A stretch of DNA of 64,000 nt from a virus, in the IMG/VR virus record IMGVR_UViG_3300033816_000828, positions 1 to 64,000 of that record; one strand, 5' to 3'. Below the pieces are notes generated by a model, which saw only the letters and a program-made list of their open reading frames with translations, ran no database searches and was not told the DNA's origin. Shown one piece after another: positions 52,980 through 61,854 of the stretch. A program made the position numbers and the translations under genes. Within the stretch, counting starts at the first letter, position 1. Each line of letters starts with the position of its first letter.

Positions 52980-53482
52980 CTCTTACATGCCCAATACCGA
53001 CTTTTCCAACGAGGACCAGGATTATCACAATTATGTCTTGCTCTGAAACTTCTACGGCGCTCAGGAATATTTTTCTTAATTGTCATGTTAGGATCACCAA
53101 ATCTAACTATAACAACATTACCACTTTCATTTTTTACATATACCGCAAATTTCTTAGGACCATCTGGTGTTCTAAATGGCTTATTAAGAGTTACTTTGCG
53201 TCCTTGATATTCTGAAGCAATAACTTTACCGTCTTCATCATAAATTTCGTTAACTTCAACTTCATATACAAATTCATTCCATTCATCATCCCAAGTATAA
53301 TTTTGTGCAAATAATTCGTCATGTACCTCTTCTAATAAATTTCCTTTTGTACGGGTTTGTCCGAGACAAATAGCTACTCTTTGTTTATTATCTGGATATT
53401 CTTTTTTCATAGTCTCATTACCCATGCAACGAGACACATAAGCATTTTTATCTTCGTTTTGTTTTCTTTTTGGAATAGGCAT
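52973..53482 (-). CDS. Phage protein with Arg/Asn-rich C-terminal domain
   Basis: 169 residues. The C-terminal 70 (KKFAVYVKNESGNVVIVRFGDPNMTIK, then RRRSFRARHNCDNPGPRWKSRYWACKSW) are a segment that recurs in large-phage proteins, sometimes attached to head or protease proteins. The N-terminal AYVSRCMGNETMKKEYPDNKQR is another recurring piece. Biochemical role not known to me. AAGGAGATAAT precedes the ATG, and a GGTGTA element lies at 53505-53510. Confidence 0.55.
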   Translation of the reverse strand: MPIPKRKQNEDKNAYVSRCMGNETMKKEYPDNKQRVAICLGQTRTKGNLLEEVHDELFAQNYTWDDEWNEFVYEVEVNEIYDEDGKVIASEYQGRKVTLNKPFRTPDGPKKFAVYVKNESGNVVIVRFGDPNMTIKKNIPERRRSFRARHNCDNPGPRWKSRYWACKSW

Positions 53483-53512
53483 ATATTATCTCCTTGTAAT
53501 TAGATACACCAA

Positions 53513-54580
53513 TCAATTGATCATATTAGAATATATGATATTGGCTGTATTATGCCAGGATAAATTATTGGCTGTTTTTAATCCATAAGAATTATCTCTT
53601 ATATTATTTTTATAAACATATCTCATATGTTCGATAAATTGATCGATTTGTTTTTCTTCTATGGATGCCCAATTTCCACTACCATTAAACCATATACCGT
53701 CGTTTGCTGGTACGGTAGTATCTATATCAACTAAATAAGCATTGTCTTTATTGCAAAACTGTGTGTGTGCAGAATAGTTTGTGATGATAATTGGTTTATC
53801 CATAGCCATCATTTCTATTGCTTCATTATTCCATCCTTCTGCCCTTGATGGAAAAATACCACAATCAGCATAGCTCATAATTTGTGCCAATGATATTTGA
53901 TCAGGAATGCGTGGAAAAAATCTTATTTTAGATGATAGTTTAGAGTTATTATATAAATTTATCCATTGTTTAATTTGGTCTTGATTTAAAAATGGATTAT
54001 GATTGATCATCCATAGTTCCACATCGTCATTTTCATTAAATGCATTATTAAATAAATCCACTAAAATATCATGACCTTTTCTAATTTCAAACTTACCAAT
54101 ATTGATAAATATGTATGTATTTTTATTTTTTTTATCTTCCGGTTTTTGAGCATTAAAAATGCTAGTATCAACTCCCATAGGACACACGATAATGTCTTTT
54201 TTTATTCCGTTATTTTGTAAAACATTTTTTGCCCATTCAGAAGGCATAAATATAATATCAGCAATATTATAGCTTTGCTGTTCGATCTCTGTTAATTTAT
54301 CTATTTCAAAGAAAGATAATACTCCGTATTTACCATCTCCATGAGTTTTAGTAAAGAAATCATTAGCATGCCATAATTTAAAAGAGGGTGCTGATTTATC
54401 AAAATGGCTTCTAGATCCTATGCCATTTTTTATGCATTCTATATCCCATCCCTTTTCAGCATTAATATTACCTATTGGAAAAAGCAAACTATTATTATTT
54501 AAATAATAAATTTGACGCCATATATTATATCCGGTAATCCCATAGCCTGTATAACTATCTACTGGTGAAATTATATTCAT
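53513..54580 (-). CDS. GT4-family glycosyltransferase
   Basis: 355 residues. IISPVDSYTGYGITGYNI is the Gly-rich N-terminal loop; YIFINIGKFEIRKGHDILVDLF starts the C-terminal domain; GIFPSRAEGWNNEAIEMMAMDKPIII is the E-x7-E GT4 motif. Retaining transfer of an unknown sugar is expected. It is the first of the 53.5-60.7 kb glycan/nucleotide genes and overlaps the GMP reductase gene upstream by 4 bases. Confidence 0.85.
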   Translation of the reverse strand: MNIISPVDSYTGYGITGYNIWRQIYYLNNNSLLFPIGNINAEKGWDIECIKNGIGSRSHFDKSAPSFKLWHANDFFTKTHGDGKYGVLSFFEIDKLTEIEQQSYNIADIIFMPSEWAKNVLQNNGIKKDIIVCPMGVDTSIFNAQKPEDKKNKNTYIFINIGKFEIRKGHDILVDLFNNAFNENDDVELWMINHNPFLNQDQIKQWINLYNNSKLSSKIRFFPRIPDQISLAQIMSYADCGIFPSRAEGWNNEAIEMMAMDKPIIITNYSAHTQFCNKDNAYLVDIDTTVPANDGIWFNGSGNWASIEEKQIDQFIEHMRYVYKNNIRDNSYGLKTANNLSWHNTANIIYSNMIN

Positions 54581-55701
54581 TTTTCATAAACCTTATTATG
54601 TGTATTATTGACTTGTATAAATGTTGTTTTCTTGCCGAAATCTTTAATTTTATCAGCACCTATATATGTACAAGCGCTTCTAAGGCCACCATAGATATCA
54701 TATAGTATTTCTTCTGCTGGTCCTTTATATGGAACAGTAACGCACTTACCTTCTGCTGTTCGATAATTAGCTACTCCATTATGATGTTTATCCATAGCGT
54801 TTTTACTACTCATGCCATAATACTTTAAAGATATTTTTTTGTTAGGAGTAGAATATCCTGGATTTAGTGTTTGCCAAAATCCCGGAGCAGAGGATCCTGC
54901 CTCAACATAATACTCATACTCCCACTCTCCTTCGCATTCTTCAGTTCCTGCAAATACGCTTCCTAGCATTACAAAATCACTATTACCACCAAAAGCCTTA
55001 CAAATATCTCCAACTACTTTGCAGCCACCATCAGAACATATGTGTCCACCAAGACCATGAGCAGCGTCAGCACACTCCATCACAGCACTCAACTGTGGAT
55101 ATCCAACGCCAGTTTTTAAACGGGTAGTACAAACACTGCCTGACCCTATACCAACTTTGACTATATCAACTTTGCCATGAAGTATAAGTTCTTCGACCAT
55201 TTCAGGAGTAACCACATTACCAGCCATAATTATAACTTCTGGAAAAGTTTTGCGTAGGTGTGCTGCTGTTTTAACAAATTGTTCTGTATATCCATTAGCA
55301 ACATCAAGACATATATTAGGCAGTAACATATGATGTTTGTGCAACTTATCGAAAACATTATTAATTTTTTCTAAATCTTTTTGTGATGTTCCTGTTGAAT
55401 AAAAAACATAATCTTTTAGATCAGGGTATTGTCTATAAAAATCTACTAATGATTCTATAGAATAGTGTTTATGTAAACATACTATACTTTTATGTTTACT
55501 AACAACTTTTGCCATATCAAAAGTACCAACAGTATCCATGTTTGCAACCATTATCGGTATGCAATTTAGGTGTCTAGGAGAATGAACGAAATGAAAATCT
55601 CTTAATAAAGAGACTTGTTTTCTACTTGTTAGAAAAGATCTCTTGGGCCTAATAAGAACATCATCAAAATCTAGTTTAGTTTCATTAATTATTTTTTGCA
55701 T
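54577..55701 (-). CDS. guaC: GMP reductase
   Basis: 374 residues. TKLDFDDVLIRPKRS opens the IMPDH/GMPR barrel; KVGIGSGSVCTTRLKTGVGYPQLSAV holds the catalytic-Cys loop; HICSDGGCKVVGDICKAFGG follows. FYGMSS-like KYYGMSSKNAMDKHHNGV and the end ADKIKDFGKKTTFIQVNNTHNKVY match E. coli-type GuaC rather than IMPDH; no CBS domains. Reaction: GMP + NADPH to IMP + NH3. About 25 residues longer than GuaC at one loop. In a phage it would shift purines toward IMP/AMP; overlap with the transferase gene upstream is 17 bases. Confidence 0.9.
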   Translation of the reverse strand: MQKIINETKLDFDDVLIRPKRSFLTSRKQVSLLRDFHFVHSPRHLNCIPIMVANMDTVGTFDMAKVVSKHKSIVCLHKHYSIESLVDFYRQYPDLKDYVFYSTGTSQKDLEKINNVFDKLHKHHMLLPNICLDVANGYTEQFVKTAAHLRKTFPEVIIMAGNVVTPEMVEELILHGKVDIVKVGIGSGSVCTTRLKTGVGYPQLSAVMECADAAHGLGGHICSDGGCKVVGDICKAFGGNSDFVMLGSVFAGTEECEGEWEYEYYVEAGSSAPGFWQTLNPGYSTPNKKISLKYYGMSSKNAMDKHHNGVANYRTAEGKCVTVPYKGPAEEILYDIYGGLRSACTYIGADKIKDFGKKTTFIQVNNTHNKVYEK

Positions 55702-56224
55702 TGAAGAAGTACCATCTTTTGTGCGTGTCTATATTTTCTGAAGTGTGTATATGTTCTAAATAGTTTTTAATCTCATCCCAGTTGGAAAAAATCATTTGGT
55801 GAGGAATTGTTCCAAACAGCCAATCTGGAGTTTTATTTTTACCTTGAACCATATGTACTATAATAGGCTTTTTCTGGCGGTTTGCCCAAAAAATTTCTTC
55901 ATAGGTTCCACAAGGATGAATATCTAGATCCAAATTGACTATAAGAAAATCACTAATATCTACGAGACGTAAATCTACAGCACGAATAGTTTTCATCATT
56001 GCACTTAGCTCATCATATCTATTCATCTGTTTGAGCTTTGTTTTTATTTGGTGAGTATCATGATCTTCTAATCCAATATCTGTTGGTTTACTAATTGGAT
56101 TAAATACTACTATACCTAAATCTTGTAGGAACGGAGTGATATTATCCCTCCATCCTGTTCCACGATCTGCTACTCTGTCCATGGCTCCAGCAAGATAAAC
56201 TCTTTGATTATTTAGTCTCTTCAT
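55685..56224 (-). CDS. Nucleoside 2-deoxyribosyltransferase-like protein
   Basis: 179 residues. VYLAGAMDRVADRGTGWRDNI matches the N-terminal strand-loop of the nucleoside 2-deoxyribosyltransferase/DUF4406 fold, and DFLIVNLDLDIHPCGTYEEIFWANRQKKPIIVH is its Gly-x-x-x-E active-site helix and following strand. So a nucleoside or sugar-nucleotide glycosyl hydrolase/transferase is likely. Exact substrate unknown; GMP reductase next door hints at purine metabolism. Overlaps neighbours by 17 bases on each side. Confidence 0.65.
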   Translation of the reverse strand: MKRLNNQRVYLAGAMDRVADRGTGWRDNITPFLQDLGIVVFNPISKPTDIGLEDHDTHQIKTKLKQMNRYDELSAMMKTIRAVDLRLVDISDFLIVNLDLDIHPCGTYEEIFWANRQKKPIIVHMVQGKNKTPDWLFGTIPHQMIFSNWDEIKNYLEHIHTSENIDTHKRWYFFNAKNN

Positions 56225-56999
56225 TAAAACTCCGCAGTGTCATTCTATACTCGTTCAAATATTTAATATACAAATTTGGATAGTTTGGTAATGGAATATC
56301 TCCCTTTTTCCATCTCGTACTATCCTGTTTTGTAGCAACAGCAAATTGACATCTTTTAAATCTCGAAATGGATGATAAGATATTATAATATTTAAATGAT
56401 AATAATAATACTGTTTCTGGATTAGGGTTATGTTTTTTTGATATCTCTTGAAATCCAATATCAGAATCCATATATTCTACCACACCAAGCATTTGGTGAA
56501 AAATTTTAGATGGGAAAATATGATGTCTGTCTGTGATCCCCCCATAATCCTCTCCTTCTGGTATCCATATTTTATCATTAGGTAGAACTGGATGTTTATA
56601 TTGATAAAAATGATCCGATCTTGTTAGGATAATTCTATCATATTCATTTATAATATTATAGCAATTCTGTTTAAGAAAATGTCTAAATGCAAATATAATA
56701 GCTCCAGATCCGTTATATTTGTTTAATCCTCCAGCTAAACCATGACGCTGTCCACAAAGAAATGATTTTTTCCAAAAATTATGAAAAAACTGCTCATAGT
56801 AATCTGTCCAATCATCATATTCATCTATTTCAAATATATATTTTGCTATCTTGTATAGACTAGATGATGCGTTAATAGTTTTACCAAAGCATAACAATAA
56901 ATCTGCATTATAAGGATCTATAAGATTATTATACAGTGTATTCCATGCGGTTTCACCACCACGAGCATTACCTATTAAAATTATTAATGTTTTTTCCAT
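56208..56999 (-). CDS. Putative glycosyltransferase-like protein
   Basis: 263 residues. It begins LIILIGNARGGETAWNTLY, as in large-phage and giant-virus glycosyltransferase-like proteins, and has YDRIILTRSDHFYQYKHP near residue 123, where SDH occupies a DxD-like site. Residues 40-80 (FGKTINASSSLYKIAKYIFEIDEYDDW) fit that family. Its place between sugar and nucleotide genes supports this. No transmembrane segment. Substrates unknown. Confidence 0.5.
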   Translation of the reverse strand: MEKTLIILIGNARGGETAWNTLYNNLIDPYNADLLLCFGKTINASSSLYKIAKYIFEIDEYDDWTDYYEQFFHNFWKKSFLCGQRHGLAGGLNKYNGSGAIIFAFRHFLKQNCYNIINEYDRIILTRSDHFYQYKHPVLPNDKIWIPEGEDYGGITDRHHIFPSKIFHQMLGVVEYMDSDIGFQEISKKHNPNPETVLLLSFKYYNILSSISRFKRCQFAVATKQDSTRWKKGDIPLPNYPNLYIKYLNEYRMTLRSFNEETK

Positions 57000-57000
57000 A

Positions 57001-59094
57001 TCAATTATGATTTATTATATGCGGTTCTAGCAGATATTTTTTTTGTTCAAATAATACTGGCGACACCCACCAATAATCCCATGAACGAACCTTATCTTTT
57101 GGTACCCAGTTAACATAAGACGGATCATTACTTTTATCAAATGGATTTTTAATCTTAATATATCCATTAGAAATTAAAATTTTATTATTGTGTAAATTTT
57201 CTGCACTAATTAATAGAATTTGTCTTTTATTAAAATCAATACCTTCAATCACTGATTCTTCAACTCCTTCAACATCAAGTGATAAATAATCTATTATATA
57301 TGGCGCATCAATTTCATCTAATAATGAATTTAATGTTTTTTGAGATAATTTTTTAATTATTTTATTTTTCACCGCATTATCATAAAGTACAATAATATCT
57401 TTTCTACCCATAGAATCTTCTGTTGATAATTTATTGAAGGATTCTTGAGTACAAGATAATTCATGATAATCTTGATTAGTAAATTCAATAAAATCAACAC
57501 TATCACAATTAGAATTGCCCAAAACACAATTAATATTTTTTGAGTTAGGTCTATTTTTATTTAAAAAATTAAACTTACTTGTTGGTTCAACAAGCACCCC
57601 TGTCCAACCTAATATATTTTCTAAAAAATAAGTATTAGAACTATTTTTTCCGTCACAAGCACCAGCTTCTATATAATATCCTTTATGGGTATTACCAAAT
57701 ATATAATGTACAAACTGATCGTTATGTGTTATATTGGAGGTATAATTCAATACTTTTTGTGATTTTGTTATAAATAAATCTTTAGATACAATAAAAGAAG
57801 TAATATCATTAGATTCATTAGGATTTTGTTTAATTAATTTTTTATTATTAATAACATATAACTTTTTATCAGAATTAAACCAAACAAACGCTATTGGTGT
57901 TTTATAATCAAACTGAATAGCTCTTTGTGTATTAGTATGACAATTTATCCAATAGTCATTAATAGCTAAATATATATCTTCTATACAATCATATGATCCA
58001 ATAAAATAGCAATCATTATTATTAAATGGCCTAAAAGTATTTATACTCGGTATATCTTTAGATAAGATATTAGTATTAGTTTTAATCAAGCAGTCTTTTA
58101 CATCTAATGTATCAAAAGTATTTTTATAATATAAATTATATTTTTTAATCCATTTTTCTACATAATTTGTTACTAGAACATTGGAATTTTTAACTGCTGG
58201 ATATAATCCACCCCAAGAAAGAGAATTTTTACTATCATAATGTCCACTAAAGGTGGCATGTTCATAACACCAATCGTTAAAGTGATATACTTTGTTTCTA
58301 TCCATAAATATCTGTATAGTAACAGCTTGACTAATTAGATCATTCCATCTACGAGTATATTGATATCCGCTATTATCATAATTTTGAAGAAATTTTTGTA
58401 CATCATCTCTCATCCAAAAACTTAATTTACTAATCAAGAAATTATTATAATAACCTAAAATATTATGTTTTTTAGTTGTAGAAATTTCATTATATAATCC
58501 ATATCTATTTAAAAATGTTGGCGTAATATTATTATTATCACAATAATTTTTACAAAATTCTATTAATCCACGAGATACAGATATGTGATCGTTACAATAC
58601 GAGCGAAATCCATATTCATATCCATTGTCATACATGAATTTAAATAAATCATATTCTATTCTAGAATGTAATAATGAATCATCGTCCATCCTCATGTACC
58701 ATTCATATCCCAAATTAATTAAATATTTATAAATTAGTATACCATACCATCTCATCATATTACGATACCCAACAGAAAATTTCGGGTCTGCCCACAATTT
58801 AGGATCCGGATTATTTTTGAGCTCATCACATTGTGGAGGACACCATAGTTCATCTGGAATTAATTGAAATTTAATTTCTTTTCTGTCTTTAGTTATCTCC
58901 CTAATATCTGATTCTGTAAATGGATATTTTTTATCATAAAAAATAATAATATCATGTTTAAATTCATTGTTATAATTTAGATATAAAGTATCTAAACTTT
59001 TTTCTAACATACTTCTTGAGTCTCTACCATAAGATTCATCTCTTTTGGTATTCATGGCTAAATATACAATTACCGTTTTATCTTTATTATACAT
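57001..59094 (-). CDS. GT15-like mannosyltransferase fused to FkbM-type methyltransferase
   Basis: 697 residues. Residues 1-330 show fungal Kre2/Mnt1 (GT15) order: VGYRNMMRWYGILIYKYL, then YEWYMRMDDDSLLHS (metal DxD), LISKLSFWMRDDVQKFLQNYDNSGYQYTRRWNDLISQAVTIQIFM, VYHFNDWCYEHATF. Residues about 465-690 are an FkbM-type methyltransferase: YYIEAGACDGKNSSNTYFLE is the SAM-binding motif, VEP and YLSLDVEGVEESVIEGID follow. Residues 330-465 link the two. Expected action: add mannose, then methylate the sugar. A GT15 domain in a phage is unusual. Overlaps the GME-like gene upstream by 8 bases. Confidence 0.75.
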   Translation of the reverse strand: MYNKDKTVIVYLAMNTKRDESYGRDSRSMLEKSLDTLYLNYNNEFKHDIIIFYDKKYPFTESDIREITKDRKEIKFQLIPDELWCPPQCDELKNNPDPKLWADPKFSVGYRNMMRWYGILIYKYLINLGYEWYMRMDDDSLLHSRIEYDLFKFMYDNGYEYGFRSYCNDHISVSRGLIEFCKNYCDNNNITPTFLNRYGLYNEISTTKKHNILGYYNNFLISKLSFWMRDDVQKFLQNYDNSGYQYTRRWNDLISQAVTIQIFMDRNKVYHFNDWCYEHATFSGHYDSKNSLSWGGLYPAVKNSNVLVTNYVEKWIKKYNLYYKNTFDTLDVKDCLIKTNTNILSKDIPSINTFRPFNNNDCYFIGSYDCIEDIYLAINDYWINCHTNTQRAIQFDYKTPIAFVWFNSDKKLYVINNKKLIKQNPNESNDITSFIVSKDLFITKSQKVLNYTSNITHNDQFVHYIFGNTHKGYYIEAGACDGKNSSNTYFLENILGWTGVLVEPTSKFNFLNKNRPNSKNINCVLGNSNCDSVDFIEFTNQDYHELSCTQESFNKLSTEDSMGRKDIIVLYDNAVKNKIIKKLSQKTLNSLLDEIDAPYIIDYLSLDVEGVEESVIEGIDFNKRQILLISAENLHNNKILISNGYIKIKNPFDKSNDPSYVNWVPKDKVRSWDYWWVSPVLFEQKKYLLEPHIINHN

Positions 59095-60097
59095 GATTAC
59101 CTTTGATATTATTTAGTTGATTATTTATCCATTCATATGTTTGTTTAAGTCCATTAATCAATGGTAATGATGGTTGCCATGATAATTTTTCTGCAATTAA
59201 TTTATTATCAGAATTTCTACCATTAACACCAACAGGGCCACTAATATTAGATATACCAATATTTTTACCAGAAATATCTATTATCATTTTAGCAAATCCA
59301 TTGATACTCACCATTTCTTCTGATCCAATATTTACTGGTCCTATAAAATCTGATCTCATTAATCTAATAGATGCTTCAACGCACTCGTCTATAAACAAAA
59401 ATGATCTAGTTTGTTGTCCATTTCCCCAAACTTCTATAGATGTATTATTAGGTGCCAATATAACTTTTCTACATAATGCAGCAGGGGCCTTTTCTCTTCC
59501 TCCGTCATATGTCCCTTCTGGACCAAAAATATTATGATATCTAGCAATCCTTACATTCAAATTATAGTTTCTCATAAAGGATAAATATAATCTTTCACTA
59601 AATAATTTTTCCCATCCGTATTCACTGTCTGGTGCTGCTGGATACGCTGAATCTTCTGAGCATTTTGGATTATTAGGATCTTCTTGATTATATGCTGGAT
59701 AAATACACGCACTACTACTATAGAAAAGTCTTTTTACAGATTTAAGCACAGCTTCCTTGGCAACATTAATATTAATTAAAGCGGAGTTATGCATAACATC
59801 GGCATCATGTGTGCCAGTAAAAATATATCCAGCACCACCCATATCTGCTGCTAATTGATAAACTTCATCGAAACTATTTGAATAGTCATCTTGACTAGTT
59901 TGTTTTGGAGCAAACATAGCTCTTGAAACTAGTGATTGGTCTCTTAGATCTCCAATTATAAAATCATCAGCTTTTGTTTCGGAAAAATCTGGATATTTTA
60001 AATCAACTGATCTTACCCAAAATCCTTCTGATTTAAGCCTTTTGACTAAATGAGAACCTATAAATCCCCCGCCTCCACAAACTAATGCTGTTTTCAT
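59087..60097 (-). CDS. GDP-mannose 3,5-epimerase-like SDR enzyme
   Basis: 336 residues. ALVCGGGGFIGSHL binds NAD; YQLAADMGGAGYI, FYSSSACIYP, then YGWEK give the SDR Ser/Cys/Tyr/Lys set; GTYDGGREKAPAALCRKV and VEVWGNGQQTRSF-like EVWGNGQQTRSFLFIDECVEA match plant GDP-mannose 3,5-epimerase closely, including NIGSEEMVSINGFA and GPVGVNGRNSDN. Reaction: GDP-mannose to GDP-L-galactose or GDP-L-gulose. It fits the mannosyltransferase-like neighbour. It overlaps the downstream fusion gene by 8 bases and the DUF5672-like gene by 4. Confidence 0.85.
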   Translation of the reverse strand: MKTALVCGGGGFIGSHLVKRLKSEGFWVRSVDLKYPDFSETKADDFIIGDLRDQSLVSRAMFAPKQTSQDDYSNSFDEVYQLAADMGGAGYIFTGTHDADVMHNSALININVAKEAVLKSVKRLFYSSSACIYPAYNQEDPNNPKCSEDSAYPAAPDSEYGWEKLFSERLYLSFMRNYNLNVRIARYHNIFGPEGTYDGGREKAPAALCRKVILAPNNTSIEVWGNGQQTRSFLFIDECVEASIRLMRSDFIGPVNIGSEEMVSINGFAKMIIDISGKNIGISNISGPVGVNGRNSDNKLIAEKLSWQPSLPLINGLKQTYEWINNQLNNIKGNHV

Positions 60098-60732
60098 ATA
60101 ACCTCAACTATATGTTTATATCGTGTATGATATTTAAAATCATGAAATCCAAAAGAATTATTAATATTTATATCGCCAACTTCAGTAGAAAATGTATAGC
60201 CTATTTTAGAATTAGCATATTTACATCCCAATGATTCAAACTTTTGTCTCAATACTATACACAATTCAACATCTTCATTATGTTGTATATTATGCTTTTC
60301 GCATATTGTTTTTTGACAGCTTAAAAATTGCTTACTTTTTAAGCAAAATCCACCATTGCCAACCATATGATTGAACCAGGGCCAAGGAGCACCAATATAA
60401 TCATATTCCAAAAATTCATCTCTCCAAGCATCAGGATTTACTATAAAACCATCCCAATTAATACACAAGAAATGACCGCTAAACTTTGGATCAACATTGG
60501 ATAATATTATTTCTGGACTTTCATAAACAATAAATTTTTGATATTCTTTTATAGATGGTATATTTTTTATTAAAATATGTCTAATATTTGATTCGGTAAT
60601 TATACTATCTGTTAGATATATAGTGTCATAAAATTTTACTAACTTCTGACAATAATTGATTGCCTTGATGGTTTCTGGTACTTTTGTTGATCCAAAAGCC
60701 ACTAGTATAACTTGGTTAGATAAATCTAACAT
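60094..60732 (-). CDS. DUF5672-like glycosyltransferase-fold protein
   Basis: 212 residues. VILVAFGSTKVPETIKAINYCQK, HFLCINWDGFIVNPDAWRDEFLEYDYIGAPWPWF (a W-D-G-F and a WD...YDYIGAPW motif), then GNGGFCLKSKQFL, are characteristic of DUF5672 proteins, which have a GT-A-like fold. Enzymatic activity unproven. It completes the sugar cluster, two bases downstream of a small membrane peptide gene. Confidence 0.75.
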   Translation of the reverse strand: MLDLSNQVILVAFGSTKVPETIKAINYCQKLVKFYDTIYLTDSIITESNIRHILIKNIPSIKEYQKFIVYESPEIILSNVDPKFSGHFLCINWDGFIVNPDAWRDEFLEYDYIGAPWPWFNHMVGNGGFCLKSKQFLSCQKTICEKHNIQHNEDVELCIVLRQKFESLGCKYANSKIGYTFSTEVGDININNSFGFHDFKYHTRYKHIVEVI

Positions 60733-60733
60733 A

Positions 60734-60865
60734 TTATTTACCTAACCAATAATTTATCATACTTTTATTTGGTATTCGATGAGTACAATTCTTTAATTCT
60801 ATTATAGATTTAGTATATCCTACAGTTAAGCCAATAAATAAAAAACAAATTAATAGAAAATACAT
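60734..60865 (-). CDS. 43-residue membrane peptide
   Basis: Open frame of 43 codons lying exactly between the macro-domain gene and the DUF5672-like gene, with a 1-base gap to the latter. It has one membrane segment (MYFLLICFLFIGLTVGY) and a basic tail. No strong Shine-Dalgarno; the fit of the frame to the gap suggests a gene but it could be chance. Confidence 0.4.
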   Translation of the reverse strand: MYFLLICFLFIGLTVGYTKSIIELKNCTHRIPNKSMINYWLGK

Positions 60866-60870
60866 AAGTA

Positions 60871-61401
60871 TTATTTTTTGATATAAACATATACTGGAAT
60901 ATTATTCCATATATCTTTAATCAATTCTGAGATAAATTGCCAATCTCCACCAGCTAATCCGCTACCAAATTTTGGGCAATGTATTTCGGTTTCTGTAGTA
61001 ATATCACGAGATTTCAGATCTATAGTTTTACTTTTAATATCGTTCATACAATTAGCTAGTGCAAAATAGTTAAGTGGTCTCGAATTAGATTTACTAATGA
61101 GTCCATTTTGTGCTATCATATTTGCAATAAAAATTTTATTACCGGTATTTTTATTAATATACGCTTCAACAAATTGAGTATACCCTAATTTGGCTTTGTT
61201 GCCAAGCATATGAAAATTTTCTTTAACTGATGGAAACATATTGCTGATATAGCCAGCAAATCCAGCACCAAAACCATTTACATTATTGCATACATGCGGT
61301 ATAATAATATTATGTGTAGAGGTTCTATCTTTAGCAAGATCAATTATGTCTTTATTTTTAATTAAAACGTAACATTTGTCTTTGTGTTGTGTACTATACA
61401 T
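60871..61401 (-). CDS. Macro-domain protein
   Basis: 176 residues. IIIPHVCNNVNGFGAGFAGYISNMFP is the first ADP-ribose-binding loop of the macro domain, IANMIAQNG the second strand, and IHCPKFGSGLAGGDWQFISELIKDIW the second loop and helix. Known: such proteins bind or hydrolyse ADP-ribose derivatives (ADP-ribose-1''-phosphate phosphatase or ADP-ribosyl hydrolase). In a phage this could recycle ADP-ribose from RNA repair or undo a host defence signal; neither is shown. Overlaps the small Cys-rich gene upstream by 8 bases. Confidence 0.8.
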   Translation of the reverse strand: MYSTQHKDKCYVLIKNKDIIDLAKDRTSTHNIIIPHVCNNVNGFGAGFAGYISNMFPSVKENFHMLGNKAKLGYTQFVEAYINKNTGNKIFIANMIAQNGLISKSNSRPLNYFALANCMNDIKSKTIDLKSRDITTETEIHCPKFGSGLAGGDWQFISELIKDIWNNIPVYVYIKK

Positions 61402-61642
61402 TTTCTTTAGTCCATTTATTTAGTGGGCATTCCTGATCAGCCCATGCTAGTTTATTCATGAAAATTTTTTTATTATTAACATTACATCCACACTGTAAAC
61501 ATTCTTGATGTTTAGTATCATAACTATCACAGGATAAGCATATATTGTATCTGTAATCAATTTGTTGCTGATTACACTTTGGAAGTCCAGATGCAATATG
61601 AAAAATCAATGATTTAATAAATACTATTATTTTAGTTAACAT
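61394..61642 (-). CDS. Small four-Cys zinc-binding protein
   Basis: 82 residues from an ATG 2 bases past the upstream stop; an in-frame ATG at 61750 would lie in the previous gene. It opens with a hydrophobic helix (MLTKIIVFIKSLIFHIASG), then NICLSCDSYD, HQECLQCGCN and DQECPLNKW, the pattern of small zinc-binding proteins ending in CPLxKW. Function unknown, common in large phages. Confidence 0.6.
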   Translation of the reverse strand: MLTKIIVFIKSLIFHIASGLPKCNQQQIDYRYNICLSCDSYDTKHQECLQCGCNVNNKKIFMNKLAWADQECPLNKWTKENV

Positions 61643-61643
61643 A

Positions 61644-61835
61644 TTATTTATCTGTCTCCCACTCTTTCCATGAGTCATCATCTTCAATAATTTGTTTTTT
61701 GCGTTGTTTAAATTGTTTGTTTGCTGCTTTATTATTAGATGTTTCATCATCTAAAAAATGTTTTTGAGTTTTTTTGTGAGAAAATTTTTGTTTTCTATTG
61801 AATTTTTCTTGAAATTGATCGTCATTCATGTACAT
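61644..61835 (-). CDS. Small charged protein at head of macro-domain operon
   Basis: 63 residues from the chosen ATG (MYMNDDQFQEKF) with GAGG 8 nt upstream; in-frame ATGs up to 61883 overlap the promoter -10 and could not be in the message. Highly charged (KQKFSHKKTQKHFLDDE, KQIIEDDDSWKEW). No family recognised. Confidence 0.45.
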   Translation of the reverse strand: MYMNDDQFQEKFNRKQKFSHKKTQKHFLDDETSNNKAANKQFKQRKKQIIEDDDSWKEWETDK

Positions 61836-61854
61836 ATTCATAGCCTCATTAGTC

